From Saccharopolyspora flava (GTDB taxonomy: Bacteria > Actinomycetota > Actinomycetes > Mycobacteriales > Pseudonocardiaceae): a DNA stretch of 64,000 bases. The notes below the pieces were generated by a model. That model had not been told where the DNA came from. It saw only the letters and a program-made list of their open reading frames with translations, and did no database searches. Positions 53,201 to 64,000 of the stretch are shown one piece after another. The position numbers and the translations under genes were made by a program. The stretch covers positions 310,001-374,000 of the forward strand of contig NZ_FOZX01000003.1 of the NCBI RefSeq assembly GCF_900116135.1, written 5' to 3'. Positions within the stretch are counted from its first letter, which is position 1; the number at the start of each line of letters is the position of its first letter.

Positions 53201-56200
53201 GCGGCGAACACCGGGAACCGCTCGTGCAGGCCCCGTCCCATGCCGAGGCGCTGGGCGCCCTGACCGGAGAACAGGAAGGCGAGCTTGCGGTTGCGGGCGG
53301 CTTCACCGCGCAGCACCCGCCGGGAGCTCCGGTCCTCGGCCAGCGCGGTCAGCCCGTCGAGCAGCTCGTCCCGGTCGGCGGCCAGCACGGCGGCGCGCTG
53401 CTCGAACGCGGCGCGCGTGGTGGCCGCCGAGCAGGCCACGTCGGTGAGCGCGTGCCCCGAATCGAGGTGGTCGAGGAGCCGTCGCGCCTGGTCGCGCAGC
53501 GCCGCCGGGGTGCGCCCGGACACCGGGACCAGCACCTCCGACACCGGCACCGTCCGCTCGGCGGCCTCGGGTTCGCCCGGGTACTGCTCGATGATCACGT
53601 GCGCGTTGGTGCCGCTGGCGCCGAAGGAGGACACACCGGCGCGGCGCGGGTGCGAGGTCTCCGGCCAGGCGGTGCGCTCGGTGAGCAGCCGCAGCTCGCC
53701 GGAGTCCCAGTCGACGTGCGACGAGGGGGTGTCGGCGTGCAGCGTCTTGGGCAGCTCGCCGTGCCGCATCGCCATGACCATCTTCACGATCCCGGCGACG
53801 CCCGACGCGGCCTGGGTGTGGCCGATGTTGGACTTCACCGCGCCCAGCCACAGCGGCCGCTCGCGGTCCCGCCCGTAGGTGGCCAGCAGGCCCTGGGCCT
53901 CGATCGGGTCGCCGAGCTCGGTGCCGGTCCCGTGCGCCTCCACGGCATCCACATCGGACGGTTCGAGTCCGGCGGCGGCCAGCGCCTGGCGGATGACGCG
54001 CTGCTGCGCGGGCCCGCTGGGCGCGGTGAGGCCGTTGGAGGCGCCGTCGGAGTTGATGGCCGAACCCCGCACCACCGCGAGGATCTGGTGACCTCGGCGC
54101 TGGGCGTCCGAAAGCCGTTCCAGCACCAGCATTCCCACGCCTTCGGCCCATCCGGTGCCGTCGGCGTCGTCGGAGAACGCCTTGCAGCGGCCGTCGGCCG
54201 ACAGCGCGCCCTGGGCGCTGAACTCGACGAACCCGACCGGCGTGGCCATCACCGTGACACCACCGGCCAGCGCCATCGAGCACTCGCCGGAGCGCAGCGC
54301 CTGCGAGGCCAGGTGCAGCGACACCAGCGACGAGGAGCACGCCGTGTCCACCGACACCGTCGGGCCCTGCAGGCCGAAGGTGTAGGCGACGCGGCCGGAG
54401 AGCAGGCTCGCCGACTGCGCGGTCTGCCACTCCATGCCGGTGATCTCGGCCGGTGCCCGGTACTCGCCGCTGCCGCCGCCGACGAACACGCCGGTGTCGG
54501 TGCCGCGCAGCCGGCCCGGGTCGATGCCGGCGCGTTCCAGCGATTCCCACGCGGCTTCGAGCACGAGCCGCTGCTGCGGGTCCATCACCAGGGCCTCGCG
54601 CGGCGAGATCGCGAAGAAGTCCGGGTCGAAATCGGCGACGTCGTGCAGGAATCCGCCGCACCGGGTGGCGCTGCGGCCCTCGTCGAACAGCGCGCCGAGG
54701 TCCCAGCCGCGGTCGGTGGGCATCTCGCCGACGGCGTCGACCTCGTCGATGAGCAGCCGCCACAGGTCCTCCGGCGAGCGCACACCGCCCGGGTAGCGGC
54801 AGCTCATGCCGACGATGGCGATCGGCTCGTCGGTGGTCTGCCGGGTGACCTGCTCTACCGGGCCGTCGCTCGCGCCGAGGAGTTCGGCGAGCAGGTGCTC
54901 GGCGAGCTCGACGGGCGTCGGGTGGTCGAACACCAGCGTCGCCGACAGGGAGAGCCCGGTGGCGCGGTCGAGCTGGTTGCGCAGGTCGACGGCGGTGAGC
55001 GAGTCGAACCCGAGGTCGCGGAACGGTGCGTCGTCCTCGACGGCCTCGGCGTCGCCGTGGCCGAGGACGGCCGCAGCGCGTTCGCGCACCAGGGCCAGCA
55101 CCGCGCTGCGGCGACGTCCCTCCGGCATGGCGAGCAGGTCGCGCCGCAGCTCCGGTTCGCCCGCGGGCTCGTCGACGCGGGCCTCCGGGATGCCGGAGAA
55201 CAGCGCCGCGCGCTCGGTCATGGCCGGGGCGAAGGTCTCCCAGTGCACGTCGGCGACGGTCACGGCAGGCTCCTGGCCTGCGACGACGCGGCCGAGCTCG
55301 GCCAGCGCGCGCTGCGCGGGCACCGCGGGCAGGCCGCTCAGGCGCAGGTGGGAGGTCATGCTCGGGTCGGTCGTCTCCGCCCACGGCCCCCACGCGACGA
55401 AGCGCGTCGGGCGGCCCCGGTCGTCGCGCTGCCGCGCGAACGCGGCCAGCCGCGCGTCGTGGACGGCCTGCTCGGCACCGCCGCGCACGCCCCAGGTGCC
55501 GGCGAGGGAGCCGAGCACCAGGAACGCGTCCAGGTCGCGGTCGGCCAGCAGCTCGTCGAGGTGCGCGAGGCCGGTGAGCGCGTGCTCGGGCGCGTCGGCG
55601 TGCACGACGGCGGTGAGGTCGTCGCCGACGGTGTCGAGCAGCGCGGTGAGCTCGTCGCGGTCAGCGGGGTCGCAGGCCACGACCTCGGCGGGCAGGTCCT
55701 CGGACGGGGTGTCCCCGCCGGTGAGGACGAGGTGTTCGGCGCCGTTGTCGGCCAGCCAGCGGGCGACGAGCCCGCCCATCGGGCCGGTGCCGCCGACGAC
55801 GAGGACCGTGCCGCGCGGCGTCCAGCGGTCGGCTGCGCTCGCGCGCACCAGGCGGCGGGCGCGGGTGCCGTCGGGGCGGATCGCGATCTCGGGCTCGTCG
55901 GCGGGGATCGTGGTGAACCAGCGGTCGACGACCTCGGGCAGGTCGATCAGGCCGCCCCAGCGCTCGGGCTGTTCCAGGGCCGCGACCTGGCCCTCACCCC
56001 AGATGTCGGCGTGCGCGGGGTGGCGCAGCGGTTCGTCGCCGACGGCGACGGCGCCCCGGGTCACGCACCACAGGGGCGCGGTGATCCCGGCTTCGGCGAG
56101 CGCGTCGAGCAGCGCGAGCGGCCGGTCGTCGCGCAGCGACACGACTCCGGCGTACTCGTCCGCGTCCGCCGCGTCGACGGTCTCGGCCAGGATCGCGTCG

Positions 56201-59200
56201 ACGCCGAGCGCCTCGGCGGCGGTGGTCGCCCACTCGTCGTCGGCGGGTGCCAGCACGAGCCACCGTCCCGCGCTGTCGCGGTTTCCGGTGACCGGGGTCC
56301 AGTCGATCGCGTAGCGCCAGTCCGGTTCGGTGCGCTCGACGACGCTGCCGGGCACGGTCTCCGGCCAGTAGCGCTCGTGCTGGAAGGCGTAGGTGGGCAG
56401 GTGAACCCGACGCGCCCCGGTTCCGGCGAAGAACGCCGGCCAGTCCATGGCGATCCCGGCCACGAACATCCGCCCGAGCGCCGCGGCGAGGCTCTCCTGC
56501 TCGTCGCGTCCCCGCCGCAGCACCGGCACGCCGCCGTCGACCAGCGCCGACAGCGCCCCGTCGGGCCCGATCTCCACGAACCGCGAAGCCCCGCACCTGT
56601 CCACGTTCTCGGAGAACCGCACGGTCTCCCGCACATGCCGCACCCAGAACTCGGGCTCGGTCACATCCCCGGAAGCAACAACCGGAATCCCGGGCTCCCG
56701 GAACTCCAGCCCCTCAACAACCTCCCGGAACTCCCCGAGCATCGGCTCCATCAAAGCCGAGTGGAAAGCATGAGAAACCCTCAGCCGCTTGAACTCCCAG
56801 TTCTTAGCGACCTCAAGAACCGCATCCTCGTCCCCAGCCAGAACGACCGAGTTCGGTCCGTTGACCGCCGCCAACGAGATGACACCCGTTCGAGAATTGC
56901 CATTTTCGTGGGGTCGAATACCGGAGTTTTCGGCGGGTCGAATACTCCGGTATTCGTCCCCCCGAATCTGGGAGTTTTTGACCCCAGGAAGATCACCCGA
57001 CAGGTAAGGCAACACCTCGGACTCGCTGGCGCGGACCGCGACCATCACCCCGCCCGAAGGCAAGGCCTGCATCAACCGGGCTCGGGCCGAGATCAACGTG
57101 CACGCGTCTTCGAGGGACAACACGCCCGCCACGTGGGCTGCGGCCACCTCACCGATCGAGTGACCTGCGAGGTAGTCAGGGCGGACACCGAAGGACTCGA
57201 TCAGGCGATAGAGGGCGACCTCGATCGCGAACAGGGCCGGTTGAGCGACACCCGTTTGGTTGAGGGCCTCCTCGTCCTCGCCCCACATCACTTCTCGGAC
57301 CGACGGGTCCAAGTGGGACAGGACCTCGTCCAAGGCCTCCGCGAACACCGGGTGGCGGTCGTAGAGGTCTCGGCCCATGCCGAGGCGTTGGGAGCCTTGG
57401 CCTGCGAAGAGGAAGGTCGTGGAGGCGGTGGTGCGGGGTAGCGAGCCTCGGGTGAGTTCGATCAGGCCCTTGTCGGTGGGCAGGAGGGCGGCGCGGTGGG
57501 TGAAGGCCGTTCGGGTCGTGGCCAGCGAGAACGCGACGTCCAGCGGGTCGCCCTCGGCGGCGCGGATCCGGTCGATCTGGGCGTCGAGGGCCGCTGCGGT
57601 CTTGCCGCTGACCAGCCACGGGGCCGGGAGCGGCTGCCGCTGCTCGACCACGGCCGGCTGCTCGTCGGCGGCTTCCAGGACGACGTGGGCGTTGGTGCCG
57701 GACAGGCCGAACGCCGAGACGCCCGCGCGCCGGGGGCGTCCCGTGTCCGGCCACGCGACCGGCTCGGTCAGCAGCGACAGGGCGCCGGAGTCCCAGTCGA
57801 TGTGCGAGGTGGGCTGGTCGACGTGCGCGGTCTTCGGCAGCAGACCCTCGCGCATCGCCATCACCATCTTGATGACACCGGCGACGCCGGCGGCGGCCTG
57901 CGCGTGCCCGATGTTGGACTTCACCGACCCCAGCCACAGCGGCCGGTCCCGGTCGGCGAAGGTCGACAGCAACGCCTGCGCCTCGATCGGGTCGCCGAGA
58001 GTGGTTCCGGTGCCGTGCGCCTCGATCGCGTCGATGTCCGCAGTGGACAGTCCCGCGTCGGCGAGGGCGCTGCGGATCACGCGCTGCTGCGACGGGCCGT
58101 TCGGCGCGGTGAGACCGTTCGACGCGCCGTCGGAGTTCACCGCCGAACCCCGCAGCACGCCCCACACCTCGTGGCCGTTGCGGCGCGCGTCGGACAGCCG
58201 CTCCAGGACCAGCACGCCCACGCCCTCCGACCAGGCGGTGCCGTCGGCGGCCTCGGCGAACGCCTTGCAGCGCCCGTCGGCCGCGAGCCCGTCCTGGGCG
58301 GTGAACTCGACGAACGAGTCGGGGCTGGACATCACCGACACGCCACCGGCCAGCGCCAGCGAGCACTCGCCGTGGCGCAGCGCGGTGCTCGCCCAGTGCA
58401 TGGCCACGATCGACGAGGAGCACGCGGTGTCGACGGTGACCGCCGGGCCCTCCAGGCCCAGCGCGTAGGCGAGACGGCCGGACATGACGCTGGCGGTGTT
58501 GCCGGTGGCCAGGTAGCCGAGCACGTCGGCGTTGAGCGAGCGGCGCAGCACGTGCTCGTAGTCCTGGCCGTTGGTGCCGACGAACACGCCGGTCTCGCTG
58601 CCGCGCAGCGCCGCCGGGTCCAGGCCCGCGCGTTCCAGCGCCTCCCACGCGGTTTCGAGGACGAGGCGCTGCTGCGGGTCCATCGCCAGCGCCTCGCGCG
58701 GCGAGATGCCGAAGAACGCCGCGTCGAAGTCGGCGACGTCGCGCAGGAAGCTCGCCTCCCGCGCGGCCGAGGCCCCGGCGCCGAGCGCGTCGAGGTCCCA
58801 GCCGCGGTCGCCGGGGAACGGCCCGACCGTGTCGGCGCCGTCGACGAGCAGCTGCCACAGCTCCTCCGGGGAGGAGATGCCGCCGGGGAAGCGGCAGCCG
58901 ATGCCGACGATCGCGATCGGCTCGTCGGTGTCGGCCCGCACGACCTCCACCGGCGCGACCGCCGGCTCCCCCACGGCCTCGGCCAGCAGGAACTCGGCGA
59001 GGTCGGCGGGGGTCGGGTAGTCGAACAGCAGCGAGGCGGGCAGCGTCAGGCCCGTGGTCGCCGACAGCTGGTTGCGCAGCTCCAGCGTGGTCAGCGAGTC
59101 GAAACCGAGGTCGCGGAAGGCGCGCTCGGCGTCGATCTCGGAGGCGCGGGAGTGGCCGAGGACCCCGGCGATGTTGGCCAGCAGCAGGTCGAGCATCGCG

Positions 59201-62200
59201 CGGCGGCGCTCGGCCTCGGGCAACCGCGCCAGTTCCCGCAGCGGCTCGCCGCGCTGCTCCGGGCCGCTCTCGGCCCGGGCACCGCGCACCTCGGGCAGGT
59301 CGCCGACCAGCGGTGCCGGGCGGAGCTGGGTGAGGCCGGGCAGGAATCGCGCCCAGTCGATGTCGGCGACCGCGATCGCGGTGTCGCCGCGCTCCACGGC
59401 CTGCCGCAGCGCGGAGATCGCCAGGTCCGGCGCCATCGGGCTGAACCCGCCGCGCCGCAACCGGTCCTCGACCCCTTCGTCGACCGCCATGCCGGACCCG
59501 GCCCACGGGCCCCACGCGACCGAGGTCGCCGGAAGGCCCTGCGCCCAGCGCATCTCGGCGAAGGCGTCCAGGTAGGCGTTGGCGGCGGCGTAGTTGCCCT
59601 GACCGGCGGCGCCGATGACGCCCGCGGTGGAGGAGAACAGCACGAACGCGTCGAGGTCGGAGGTCAGCTCGTGCAGGTTGCGCGCCGCGATCGCCTTGGC
59701 GCGCAGCACCCGGGTGAAGTCCTCGGGGGTGAGGGAGTCGACCAGGCCGTCGTCGACGACACCGGCCGCGTGGAACACCGAGGTGACGCGGTGCTCGGCG
59801 AGCAGCGCGGCCAGGGCGTCGCGGTCGGCCGCGTCGCACGCGGCGATGGTGACCCGCTCCCCCAGCTCCTCGGCGAGCGCGGCGGCTCCGGGCGCGTCCG
59901 CGCCGCGCGTGCCCACCAGCAGCAGGTGCTCGGCGCCGGCCTCGGCCAGCCACCGGGCGACGTGCGCGCCGAGCGCGCCGGTGCCGCCGGTGACCAGCGC
60001 GGTTCCGGGCCGGAACTCGCGGCCGGGACCGTCCTGGGCGGCTTCGGCGCGCACCAGCCTGCGGCCGTGGACGCCGGAGGGGCGCACCGCGACCTGGTCC
60101 TCGCCGGTTCCGGCGAGGACCGCGGCGAGGCGGCGGGCGGTGTTGCGGTCGAGCCGTTCCGGCAGGTCGACCAGCCCGCCCCACTGCTGCGGGTGTTCCA
60201 GGGCGATGACGCGGCCGAGTCCCCACACCGCCGCCTGATCGGGGTTCGGCACGCCGCCGGTCACCGACACCGCGTCGCGGGTGGCGACCCACAGCCGCGC
60301 GTCGAGGCCGCTCGCCACCAGCGCCTGCACGGCGCTCGTGGTGTCGGCGAGCCCGCCGTGCAAGTCGGCGTCGAGGGCCAGCAGCGACAGGACTCCGTCG
60401 ACCGGGGTCGCCAGGTCGCGCAGGGAATCCGCGAGCGCCGCCGGGTCGGTGACCTCCAGGCGGGTGACGTCGACGCCGAGCCCGTCGACGAGCTCGGATT
60501 CGTCCTGGCCGGGGCCGTGGAGGACGAGCCAGTGCCCGGTGAGCCTCTCCGCGGGGGTGAGCGGACGCCAGCTGACGCGGTACCGCCAGGAGTCCACCGT
60601 GGACAGCTGGTGCCTGCGCCGCCACTCGGCCAGGGCCGCGAAGTCCTCGCGCTCGACGGCGTCCCAGAACTGCTCGTCGAGCGGCGCGGAACCCGGCGTC
60701 TCGGCGGTCGCGGGCTCGGGGGTGGCGTCGGGCCAGAAGCGCTCGTGCTGGAACGGGTAGGTGGGCAGGTCGACGGGCCGCGCGCCGCTGCCGGCGAACA
60801 GCGCCGCCCAGTCCACCCCGGTGCCGCGCACGTGCACGCGGGCCAACGAGCCGAGCAGCGCGGGCACGTCGTCGCGGTCCGCGCGCAGCGACGGCGCCAG
60901 CACCGCGTCGCCGCCCAGGATCTCCTGGGCGAGGGCGCAGAGCGTGCCGTCGGGGCCGATCTCCAGGGCCGCGCGCACGTCGCGCTCGGCCAGCCGCGCC
61001 ACGTTGTCGGCGAAGCGCACGGTCTCGCGCACGTGCCGCACCCAGTACTCCGGCGAGGTCACGTCGCCGAAGACCGCGAGCGGGATCTGCGGGTCGTGGA
61101 ACTCCAAGCCGTCCACGACGGCCCGGAACTCGTCCAGCATCGGGTCCATCAGCGGCGAGTGGAACGCGTGGGACACCGTGAGCCGCTTGGACTTCCAGCG
61201 ACTCGCCAGCTCCAGCACCTCGTCCTCGACACCCGCCAGCACGACCGAGGCCGGGCCGTTGACCGCGGCGATCGACACACCGTCGGTCAGGTGCGGCGCC
61301 ACCTCGGCCTCACCGGCCTGCACCGCCACCATCGCACCGCCCGAGGGCAGCGCCTGCATCAGCGAGGCCCGCGCGGAGACCATCCGGCACGCGTCCTCCA
61401 GCGACAGCACACCCGCCACGTGCGCGGCCGCGATCTCACCGACCGAGTGCCCGACCAGCTGGTCCGGGGTCACGCCCAGCGACTCCACCAGCCGGAACAG
61501 CGCCACCTGCACCGCGAACAGCGCGGGCTGGGCGAACCCGGTCCGGTTCAGCGCGTCGGCGTCCTCGCCCCACACGACCTCGCGCAGCGGGCGCGGCAGG
61601 TCGGCGTCGAGGTGCGCGCACACCTCGTCGAAGGCGTCGGCGAACACCGGGAACCGCTCGTAGAGCTCGCTTCCCATGCCCAGGCGCTGAGAACCCTGGC
61701 CGGAGAACAGAAACGCGGTGCGGCCGCGCGACGCGACACCGCGCACCAGCGCCGGGTCGGTCCGGTCGTCGCGCAGCGCGGTCAGGCCGGTAATCAGGTC
61801 GTCGCGGTCGGCGGCGATCACCGCGGCGCGGTGCTCGAACGTCGAGCGGGACGTGGCCAGCCCGGCCGCGAGATCCGTCAGGTGCAGGTCGGGCCGCTCG
61901 TCGAGGAGCGCGAGCAGCCGCGCGGCCTGCCCGCGCAGCGCGCCCTCGGCACGCGCCGAGACCAGCACCGGCACGGTGCCGCCGACCGGTTCGTCGGCCG
62001 GCTCCGGGGTGTCCGGGGCCTGCTCCAGGATGGCGTGCGCGTTGGTGCCGGACAGCCCGAACGACGACACCGCCGCCCGGCGCGGCCGGTCCACCTCGGG
62101 CCACGGGGTCTCCTCGGCGAGGAGCTCGATGGCGCCGGGAACCCAGTCGACCTTCGTCGACGGCTGATCGACGTGCAGCGTCCGCGGCAGCACGCCGCGC

Positions 62201-64000
62201 TGCAGCGCCTGCACCACCTTGATGACGCTCGCGACGCCCGAGGCCATCTGGGTGTGGCCGATGTTGGACTTGATCGACCCCAGCAGCAGCGGACTCCGCC
62301 GGTCCTGGCCGTAGGTGGCCAGCAGCGCGTCGGCCTCGATCGGGTCGCCCAGCGCGGTGCCGGTGCCGTGCCCCTCCACGGCGTCCACATCGGACGCCTC
62401 CAGACGGGCGTTGGCGAGGGCCTGCCGGATGACGCGCTGCTGGGCGAGACCGTTGGGGGCGGTGAGCCCGTTGGACTCGCCGTCCTGGTTGACGGCGCTG
62501 CCGCGCACCACCGCCAGCACCGGGTGCCCGTTGCGCTGCGCGTCGGAGAGCCGCTCCAGCAGCACCAGACCCACGCCCTCGGCCAGGGTCATGCCGTCGG
62601 CGCCCTCGGCGTAGGCCTTGCAGCGGCCGTCGGCGGCCAGCGCGCGCTGCCTGCTGAACCCGACGAACGCGCCCGGGGTCGACATGATGCTCACGCCACC
62701 GGCCAGGGCCAGCGAGCTCTCGCCGCCGCGCAGCGACTGGCAGGCCAGGTGCAGCGCCATCAGCGACGACGAGCACGCGGTGTCGAGGGTGACCGCCGGG
62801 CCTTCCAGGCCGAACAGGTAGCTGATCCGGCCGGACAGGACGCTGGAGAGCGCGCCGGTGATCATGTGCCCCTCGTCCGGGGACGCTCCGCCGCGCCCGG
62901 CCGAGTAGTCCTGGTAGCTGGCGCCGATGAACGCGCCGGTGAGGCTGCGGCGCAGCCGGTGCGGGTCGATGCCGGCCCGCTCGATGGCCTCCCACGCGGT
63001 CTCCAGCAGCAGCCGCTGCTGCGGGTCCATCGACAGCGCCTCGCGCGGGCTGATGCCGAAGAATCCGGGGTCGAACTCGGCCGCGTCGTGCAGGAATCCG
63101 CCCTGCACGGAGTAGGTGCTGCCCGCCTTGTCCGGGTCCGGGTCATGCAGCAGGCCTTCCCAGCCGCGGTCGGTGGGGAACCCGGAGATCGCGTCGACGC
63201 CGTCGGACACCAGCCGCCACAGGTCCTCCGGGGAGCTCACGCCCCCGGGGTAGCGGCAGGCCATGCCGACGATGGCGATCGGCTCGTCGTCGGTGACCGA
63301 GGCGACGACCGGTGCGTCGCGGCGGGTCTCACCGCCGCCGATCTGGGCGAGCAGGTGCTCGGTGAGCGCCAGCGCGCTCGGGTGGTCGAAGACCATCGTC
63401 GTGGCCAGCCGCAGGCCGGTGGCGGTGGCCAGCCGGTTGCGCAGGTCGACGGCGGTGATCGAGTCGAAGCCGACCTCGCGGAACGCGCGGTCCTCCGGCA
63501 GCGCGTCGGGGCTGCTGTGCCCGAGGACCTTCGCGGCCTCGGTGCGCACCAGCTGTAGCACGGCCTGCCTGCGCTCCCCGGCGGGCAGCGCGCGTAGCTC
63601 GGCGACCGCGCCGCCGTCTGCGGCCTGGGCCTGCTCGGCGGTGGCGGTGAGCCTGCGGACCTCGGGGATCTCGTCGAACAGCGTCGTGGGCCGGGCCGCG
63701 GTGAACACCGGGTGGTAGCGGTCCCAGGCGACGTGGGCGAGGGCGAGCTCGGTCTCGTCGTCCTCGATGGCGCGCTGCAGCGAACCGAGGGCGAGCTTGG
63801 CCTTCATGAACTCCAGGCCGCTGCGCCGGATCTGCTCCGGGTCGACGCGGCCGAGGCCCAGGTCGTCGGCCCAGATGCCCCACGAGATCGCGGTGGCGCG
63901 CAGGCCGCGGGCGCGGCGGTGGCAGGCCAGCGAGTTGAGGTAGGCGTTGCCGGCGACGTAGGCGGCGTGGTCGCCGCTGCCCCACATGCCCGAGACCGAG
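50275..64000 (-). CDS. Type I PKS, three complete modules plus KR-ACP tail, 5' end outside window
   Basis: The frame is open to the right edge, where it enters inside a KR ([18 protein letters not shown]), so the N-terminus and at least one KS-AT lie beyond position 64000. After this KR-ACP tail come three modules: KS-AT-KR-ACP, KS-AT-KR(inactive)-ACP and KS-AT-KR-ACP. A C-terminal docking segment follows ([16 protein letters not shown] and, at the end, [15 protein letters not shown]). All ATs have malonyl motifs; only the middle one has the octapeptide insert. The stop at 50275 lies 11 bp before the next PKS start. Predicted units from the complete modules: hydroxyl, ketone, hydroxyl. It feeds the four-module PKS. 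Confidence 0.95.
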   Translation of the reverse strand, partial: SVSGMWGSGDHAAYVAGNAYLNSLACHRRARGLRATAISWGIWADDLGLGRVDPEQIRRSGLEFMKAKLALGSLQRAIEDDETELALAHVAWDRYHPVFTAARPTTLFDEIPEVRRLTATAEQAQAADGGAVAELRALPAGERRQAVLQLVRTEAAKVLGHSSPDALPEDRAFREVGFDSITAVDLRNRLATATGLRLATTMVFDHPSALALTEHLLAQIGGGETRRDAPVVASVTDDEPIAIVGMACRYPGGVSSPEDLWRLVSDGVDAISGFPTDRGWEGLLHDPDPDKAGSTYSVQGGFLHDAAEFDPGFFGISPREALSMDPQQRLLLETAWEAIERAGIDPHRLRRSLTGAFIGASYQDYSAGRGGASPDEGHMITGALSSVLSGRISYLFGLEGPAVTLDTACSSSLMALHLACQSLRGGESSLALAGGVSIMSTPGAFVGFSRQRALAADGRCKAYAEGADGMTLAEGVGLVLLERLSDAQRNGHPVLAVVRGSAVNQDGESNGLTAPNGLAQQRVIRQALANARLEASDVDAVEGHGTGTALGDPIEADALLATYGQDRRSPLLLGSIKSNIGHTQMASGVASVIKVVQALQRGVLPRTLHVDQPSTKVDWVPGAIELLAEETPWPEVDRPRRAAVSSFGLSGTNAHAILEQAPDTPEPADEPVGGTVPVLVSARAEGALRGQAARLLALLDERPDLHLTDLAAGLATSRSTFEHRAAVIAADRDDLITGLTALRDDRTDPALVRGVASRGRTAFLFSGQGSQRLGMGSELYERFPVFADAFDEVCAHLDADLPRPLREVVWGEDADALNRTGFAQPALFAVQVALFRLVESLGVTPDQLVGHSVGEIAAAHVAGVLSLEDACRMVSARASLMQALPSGGAMVAVQAGEAEVAPHLTDGVSIAAVNGPASVVLAGVEDEVLELASRWKSKRLTVSHAFHSPLMDPMLDEFRAVVDGLEFHDPQIPLAVFGDVTSPEYWVRHVRETVRFADNVARLAERDVRAALEIGPDGTLCALAQEILGGDAVLAPSLRADRDDVPALLGSLARVHVRGTGVDWAALFAGSGARPVDLPTYPFQHERFWPDATPEPATAETPGSAPLDEQFWDAVEREDFAALAEWRRRHQLSTVDSWRYRVSWRPLTPAERLTGHWLVLHGPGQDESELVDGLGVDVTRLEVTDPAALADSLRDLATPVDGVLSLLALDADLHGGLADTTSAVQALVASGLDARLWVATRDAVSVTGGVPNPDQAAVWGLGRVIALEHPQQWGGLVDLPERLDRNTARRLAAVLAGTGEDQVAVRPSGVHGRRLVRAEAAQDGPGREFRPGTALVTGGTGALGAHVARWLAEAGAEHLLLVGTRGADAPGAAALAEELGERVTIAACDAADRDALAALLAEHRVTSVFHAAGVVDDGLVDSLTPEDFTRVLRAKAIAARNLHELTSDLDAFVLFSSTAGVIGAAGQGNYAAANAYLDAFAEMRWAQGLPATSVAWGPWAGSGMAVDEGVEDRLRRGGFSPMAPDLAISALRQAVERGDTAIAVADIDWARFLPGLTQLRPAPLVGDLPEVRGARAESGPEQRGEPLRELARLPEAERRRAMLDLLLANIAGVLGHSRASEIDAERAFRDLGFDSLTTLELRNQLSATTGLTLPASLLFDYPTPADLAEFLLAEAVGEPAVAPVEVVRADTDEPIAIVGIGCRFPGGISSPEELWQLLVDGADTVGPFPGDRGWDLDALGAGASAAREASFLRDVADFDAAFFGISPREALAMDPQQRLVLETAWEALERAGLDPAALRGSETGVFVGTNGQDYEHVLRRSLNADVLGYLATGNTASVMSGRLAYALGLEGPAVTVDTACSSSIVAMHWASTALRHGECSLALAGGVSVMSSPDSFVEFTAQDGLAADGRCKAFAEAADGTAWSEGVGVLVLERLSDARRNGHEVWGVLRGSAVNSDGASNGLTAPNGPSQQRVIRSALADAGLSTADIDAIEAHGTGTTLGDPIEAQALLSTFADRDRPLWLGSVKSNIGHAQAAAGVAGVIKMVMAMREGLLPKTAHVDQPTSHIDWDSGALSLLTEPVAWPDTGRPRRAGVSAFGLSGTNAHVVLEAADEQPAVVEQRQPLPAPWLVSGKTAAALDAQIDRIRAAEGDPLDVAFSLATTRTAFTHRAALLPTDKGLIELTRGSLPRTTASTTFLFAGQGSQRLGMGRDLYDRHPVFAEALDEVLSHLDPSVREVMWGEDEEALNQTGVAQPALFAIEVALYRLIESFGVRPDYLAGHSIGEVAAAHVAGVLSLEDACTLISARARLMQALPSGGVMVAVRASESEVLPYLSGDLPGVKNSQIRGDEYRSIRPAENSGIRPHENGNSRTGVISLAAVNGPNSVVLAGDEDAVLEVAKNWEFKRLRVSHAFHSALMEPMLGEFREVVEGLEFREPGIPVVASGDVTEPEFWVRHVRETVRFSENVDRCGASRFVEIGPDGALSALVDGGVPVLRRGRDEQESLAAALGRMFVAGIAMDWPAFFAGTGARRVHLPTYAFQHERYWPETVPGSVVERTEPDWRYAIDWTPVTGNRDSAGRWLVLAPADDEWATTAAEALGVDAILAETVDAADADEYAGVVSLRDDRPLALLDALAEAGITAPLWCVTRGAVAVGDEPLRHPAHADIWGEGQVAALEQPERWGGLIDLPEVVDRWFTTIPADEPEIAIRPDGTRARRLVRASAADRWTPRGTVLVVGGTGPMGGLVARWLADNGAEHLVLTGGDTPSEDLPAEVVACDPADRDELTALLDTVGDDLTAVVHADAPEHALTGLAHLDELLADRDLDAFLVLGSLAGTWGVRGGAEQAVHDARLAAFARQRDDRGRPTRFVAWGPWAETTDPSMTSHLRLSGLPAVPAQRALAELGRVVAGQEPAVTVADVHWETFAPAMTERAALFSGIPEARVDEPAGEPELRRDLLAMPEGRRRSAVLALVRERAAAVLGHGDAEAVEDDAPFRDLGFDSLTAVDLRNQLDRATGLSLSATLVFDHPTPVELAEHLLAELLGASDGPVEQVTRQTTDEPIAIVGMSCRYPGGVRSPEDLWRLLIDEVDAVGEMPTDRGWDLGALFDEGRSATRCGGFLHDVADFDPDFFAISPREALVMDPQQRLVLEAAWESLERAGIDPGRLRGTDTGVFVGGGSGEYRAPAEITGMEWQTAQSASLLSGRVAYTFGLQGPTVSVDTACSSSLVSLHLASQALRSGECSMALAGGVTVMATPVGFVEFSAQGALSADGRCKAFSDDADGTGWAEGVGMLVLERLSDAQRRGHQILAVVRGSAINSDGASNGLTAPSGPAQQRVIRQALAAAGLEPSDVDAVEAHGTGTELGDPIEAQGLLATYGRDRERPLWLGAVKSNIGHTQAASGVAGIVKMVMAMRHGELPKTLHADTPSSHVDWDSGELRLLTERTAWPETSHPRRAGVSSFGASGTNAHVIIEQYPGEPEAAERTVPVSEVLVPVSGRTPAALRDQARRLLDHLDSGHALTDVACSAATTRAAFEQRAAVLAADRDELLDGLTALAEDRSSRRVLRGEAARNRKLAFLFSGQGAQRLGMGRGLHERFPVFAAALDEVLEHLDPKLRDVMWGDDADLLNQTGYAQPALFAVEVALFRLVESLGVEPDHLVGHSVGEIAAAHVAGVLSLADAAALVNARASLMQALPEGGAMVSVQAGEDEVKELLTDGVSIAAVNGVSSVVIAGVEDEVLKIAENWQSKRLQVSHAFHSPLMDPMLDDFRDVVRGLTFREPRIPMATSGDVTSPEHWVRHVRDTVRFADNVDASGATSFVEIGPDSPLSTLVGNSVPMLRRERDEQAWFTQALGRLFVTGATPDWSAYFAGTGARRIDLPTYAFQHQRYWPDTLPSPATAAAPGTDDQAFWDAVESQDFPSLENVLNVDGTALSEVLPALLDWRRQHQDLAEIDGWRHRIAWRPLGGAHTGELTGTWLAVVPREHDRHVTAAVEALGTGAVVVEVDAPDRDALTDVLREHRTGVDGVVSFLAHTPPGTGSAPRGVLHTATLVQALGDAGITAPLWCVTRRGVSTDRADQVEDVTQAGVWGLGRVAALEHPERWGGLVDLPDELDDRAATLFRAILAGLDGEDQVAVRAGGAFARRLVQAPAPAPAAMWEPSGTVLITGGTGALGGHVARTLARAGAEHLVLASRRGPDAPGADELRRELEDTGVGVTVAACDVADRAQLRELLDAAPGELTGVVHTAGVIDDGVLDRMTPERFADVYRAKVDSALLLDELTSGLDAFVLFSSASSAVGSPGQANYAAANSVLDALAERRRSQGLPGTSIAWGAWGGGGMAGSAEAEQSAQRAGIKPMAPELACTALRQLAAEPEPTAVVAAVDTGRSGRPARPNPLLRELIGDDAADSATSSEPELHEQLAGLAPDQRRDAVLELVRTIAAAVLGQPDVEAVRADRPFRDLGFDSLAVVELRNQLGAATGLSLPSTLVFDHPTPADLAEHVLGEMLPDTSTSDTGTDEEAEIRRLLGRVPLSQLREIGVLEPLLQLIGRDDAEPSHDDGIDAMSVDDLVQAALDGQD
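50520..54835 (-). other. PKS module KS-AT-KR-ACP (third complete module of right-edge PKS)
   Basis: KS Cys is near 54337. [13 protein letters not shown] near 53022 and [10 protein letters not shown], malonyl type, no insert ([13 protein letters not shown]). KR GGTGALG is near 51510, IDD motif, YAAAN near 51093. The ACP Ser is near 50610. A hydroxyl is expected. Confidence 0.92.
54840..58930 (-). other. PKS module KS-AT-KR(inactive)-ACP (second complete module of right-edge PKS)
   Basis: KS Cys is near 58418. AT GHSIGE is near 57153, malonyl type, with insert copy 8. The KR keeps GGTGPMG near 55790, but its active site (55441-55500) reads [12 protein letters not shown]: the catalytic Tyr becomes Gln and the Asn becomes Asp, and there is no DD stereo-motif. 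The ACP Ser is near 55003. The unit should remain a beta-ketone. Confidence 0.9.
56883..56982 (-). repeat. 100-bp in-frame AT insert, copy 8
   Basis: Copy in the AT of the inactive-KR module of the right-edge PKS. It is the only insert-bearing AT in that protein; the modules on both sides lack it. Confidence 0.95.
58940..63292 (-). other. PKS module KS-AT-KR-ACP (first complete module of right-edge PKS)
   Basis: KS Cys (DTACSSS) is near 62773. The AT has [11 protein letters not shown] near 61445 and [10 protein letters not shown], malonyl type, with no insert ([13 protein letters not shown]). KR GGTGALG is near 59985, VDD motif, YAAAN near 59593. The ACP Ser is near 59095. No DH. A hydroxyl is expected. 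Confidence 0.92.
63300..64000 (-). other. KR-ACP tail of an incomplete PKS module
   Basis: The KR catalytic Tyr and Asn are present (AAYVAGN) and an ACP with FDSI serine motif follows near 63460. The part carrying the DD stereo-motif, AT and KS lies outside the window, so only an active KR can be inferred. Confidence 0.88.

Overview
The window is the interior of one very large modular type I polyketide synthase (PKS) cluster from a high-GC actinomycete. Very high GC in third codon positions, actinomycete-style GTG and TTG starts, and a TTA leucine codon at the start of the loader gene all point that way. Low-GC palindromic repeats make me favour a rare actinomycete such as a member of the Pseudonocardiales, but that is a guess. 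No rRNA, tRNA, insertion sequence, CRISPR array or housekeeping gene is visible.

Layout, left to right. Positions 1-9348 (minus) hold an incomplete PKS gene with two DH-KR modules that runs off the left edge. Positions 9386-15823 (minus) hold the assembly-line starter gene: an acyl-AMP ligase, an ACP and one extension module. A divergent promoter region (15824-16088) separates it from a plus-strand tailoring block (16089-22655): MhpA-like FAD hydroxylase, Rv2952-like methyltransferase, COMT-like O-methyltransferase, TfdB-like FAD hydroxylase and RebM-like methyltransferase. A strong bidirectional terminator (22656-22702) separates this block from a leftward operon. In transcription order that operon holds an incomplete PKS entering at the right edge (50275-64000), a four-module 6,621-residue PKS (30398-50263), a terminal module with thioesterase (25110-30365) and two cytochromes P450 (23923-25113 and 22707-23909).

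The window therefore holds both the start (loader) and the end (thioesterase) of what looks like one assembly line, encoded by two leftward transcription units. The middle modules lie outside, at one or both edges. Eleven complete or near-complete extension modules and one module tail are visible. All eleven acyltransferases carry malonyl-type motifs, and every active KR has a B-type DD motif. The expected product is an unbranched chain on a carboxylic-acid starter: hydroxyl, then conjugated alkenes early; polyol with one ketone and one methylene late; released by a thioesterase and decorated by up to four oxygenases and three methyltransferases. Two aromatic-ring hydroxylase families next to an acyl-AMP-ligase loader suggest an aromatic starter, but the compound cannot be named from the sequence.

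The most unusual feature is a 100-bp, comparatively AT-rich element present eight times, always in frame and at the same place inside an AT domain. It encodes a run of eight-residue repeats (E-N-S-G-I-R-P-x type), carries a 13-bp inverted repeat and is open in nearly all six frames. Three other ATs in the same cluster lack it. It looks like a palindromic repeat that invaded an AT domain and then spread through the assembly line by duplication or gene conversion.
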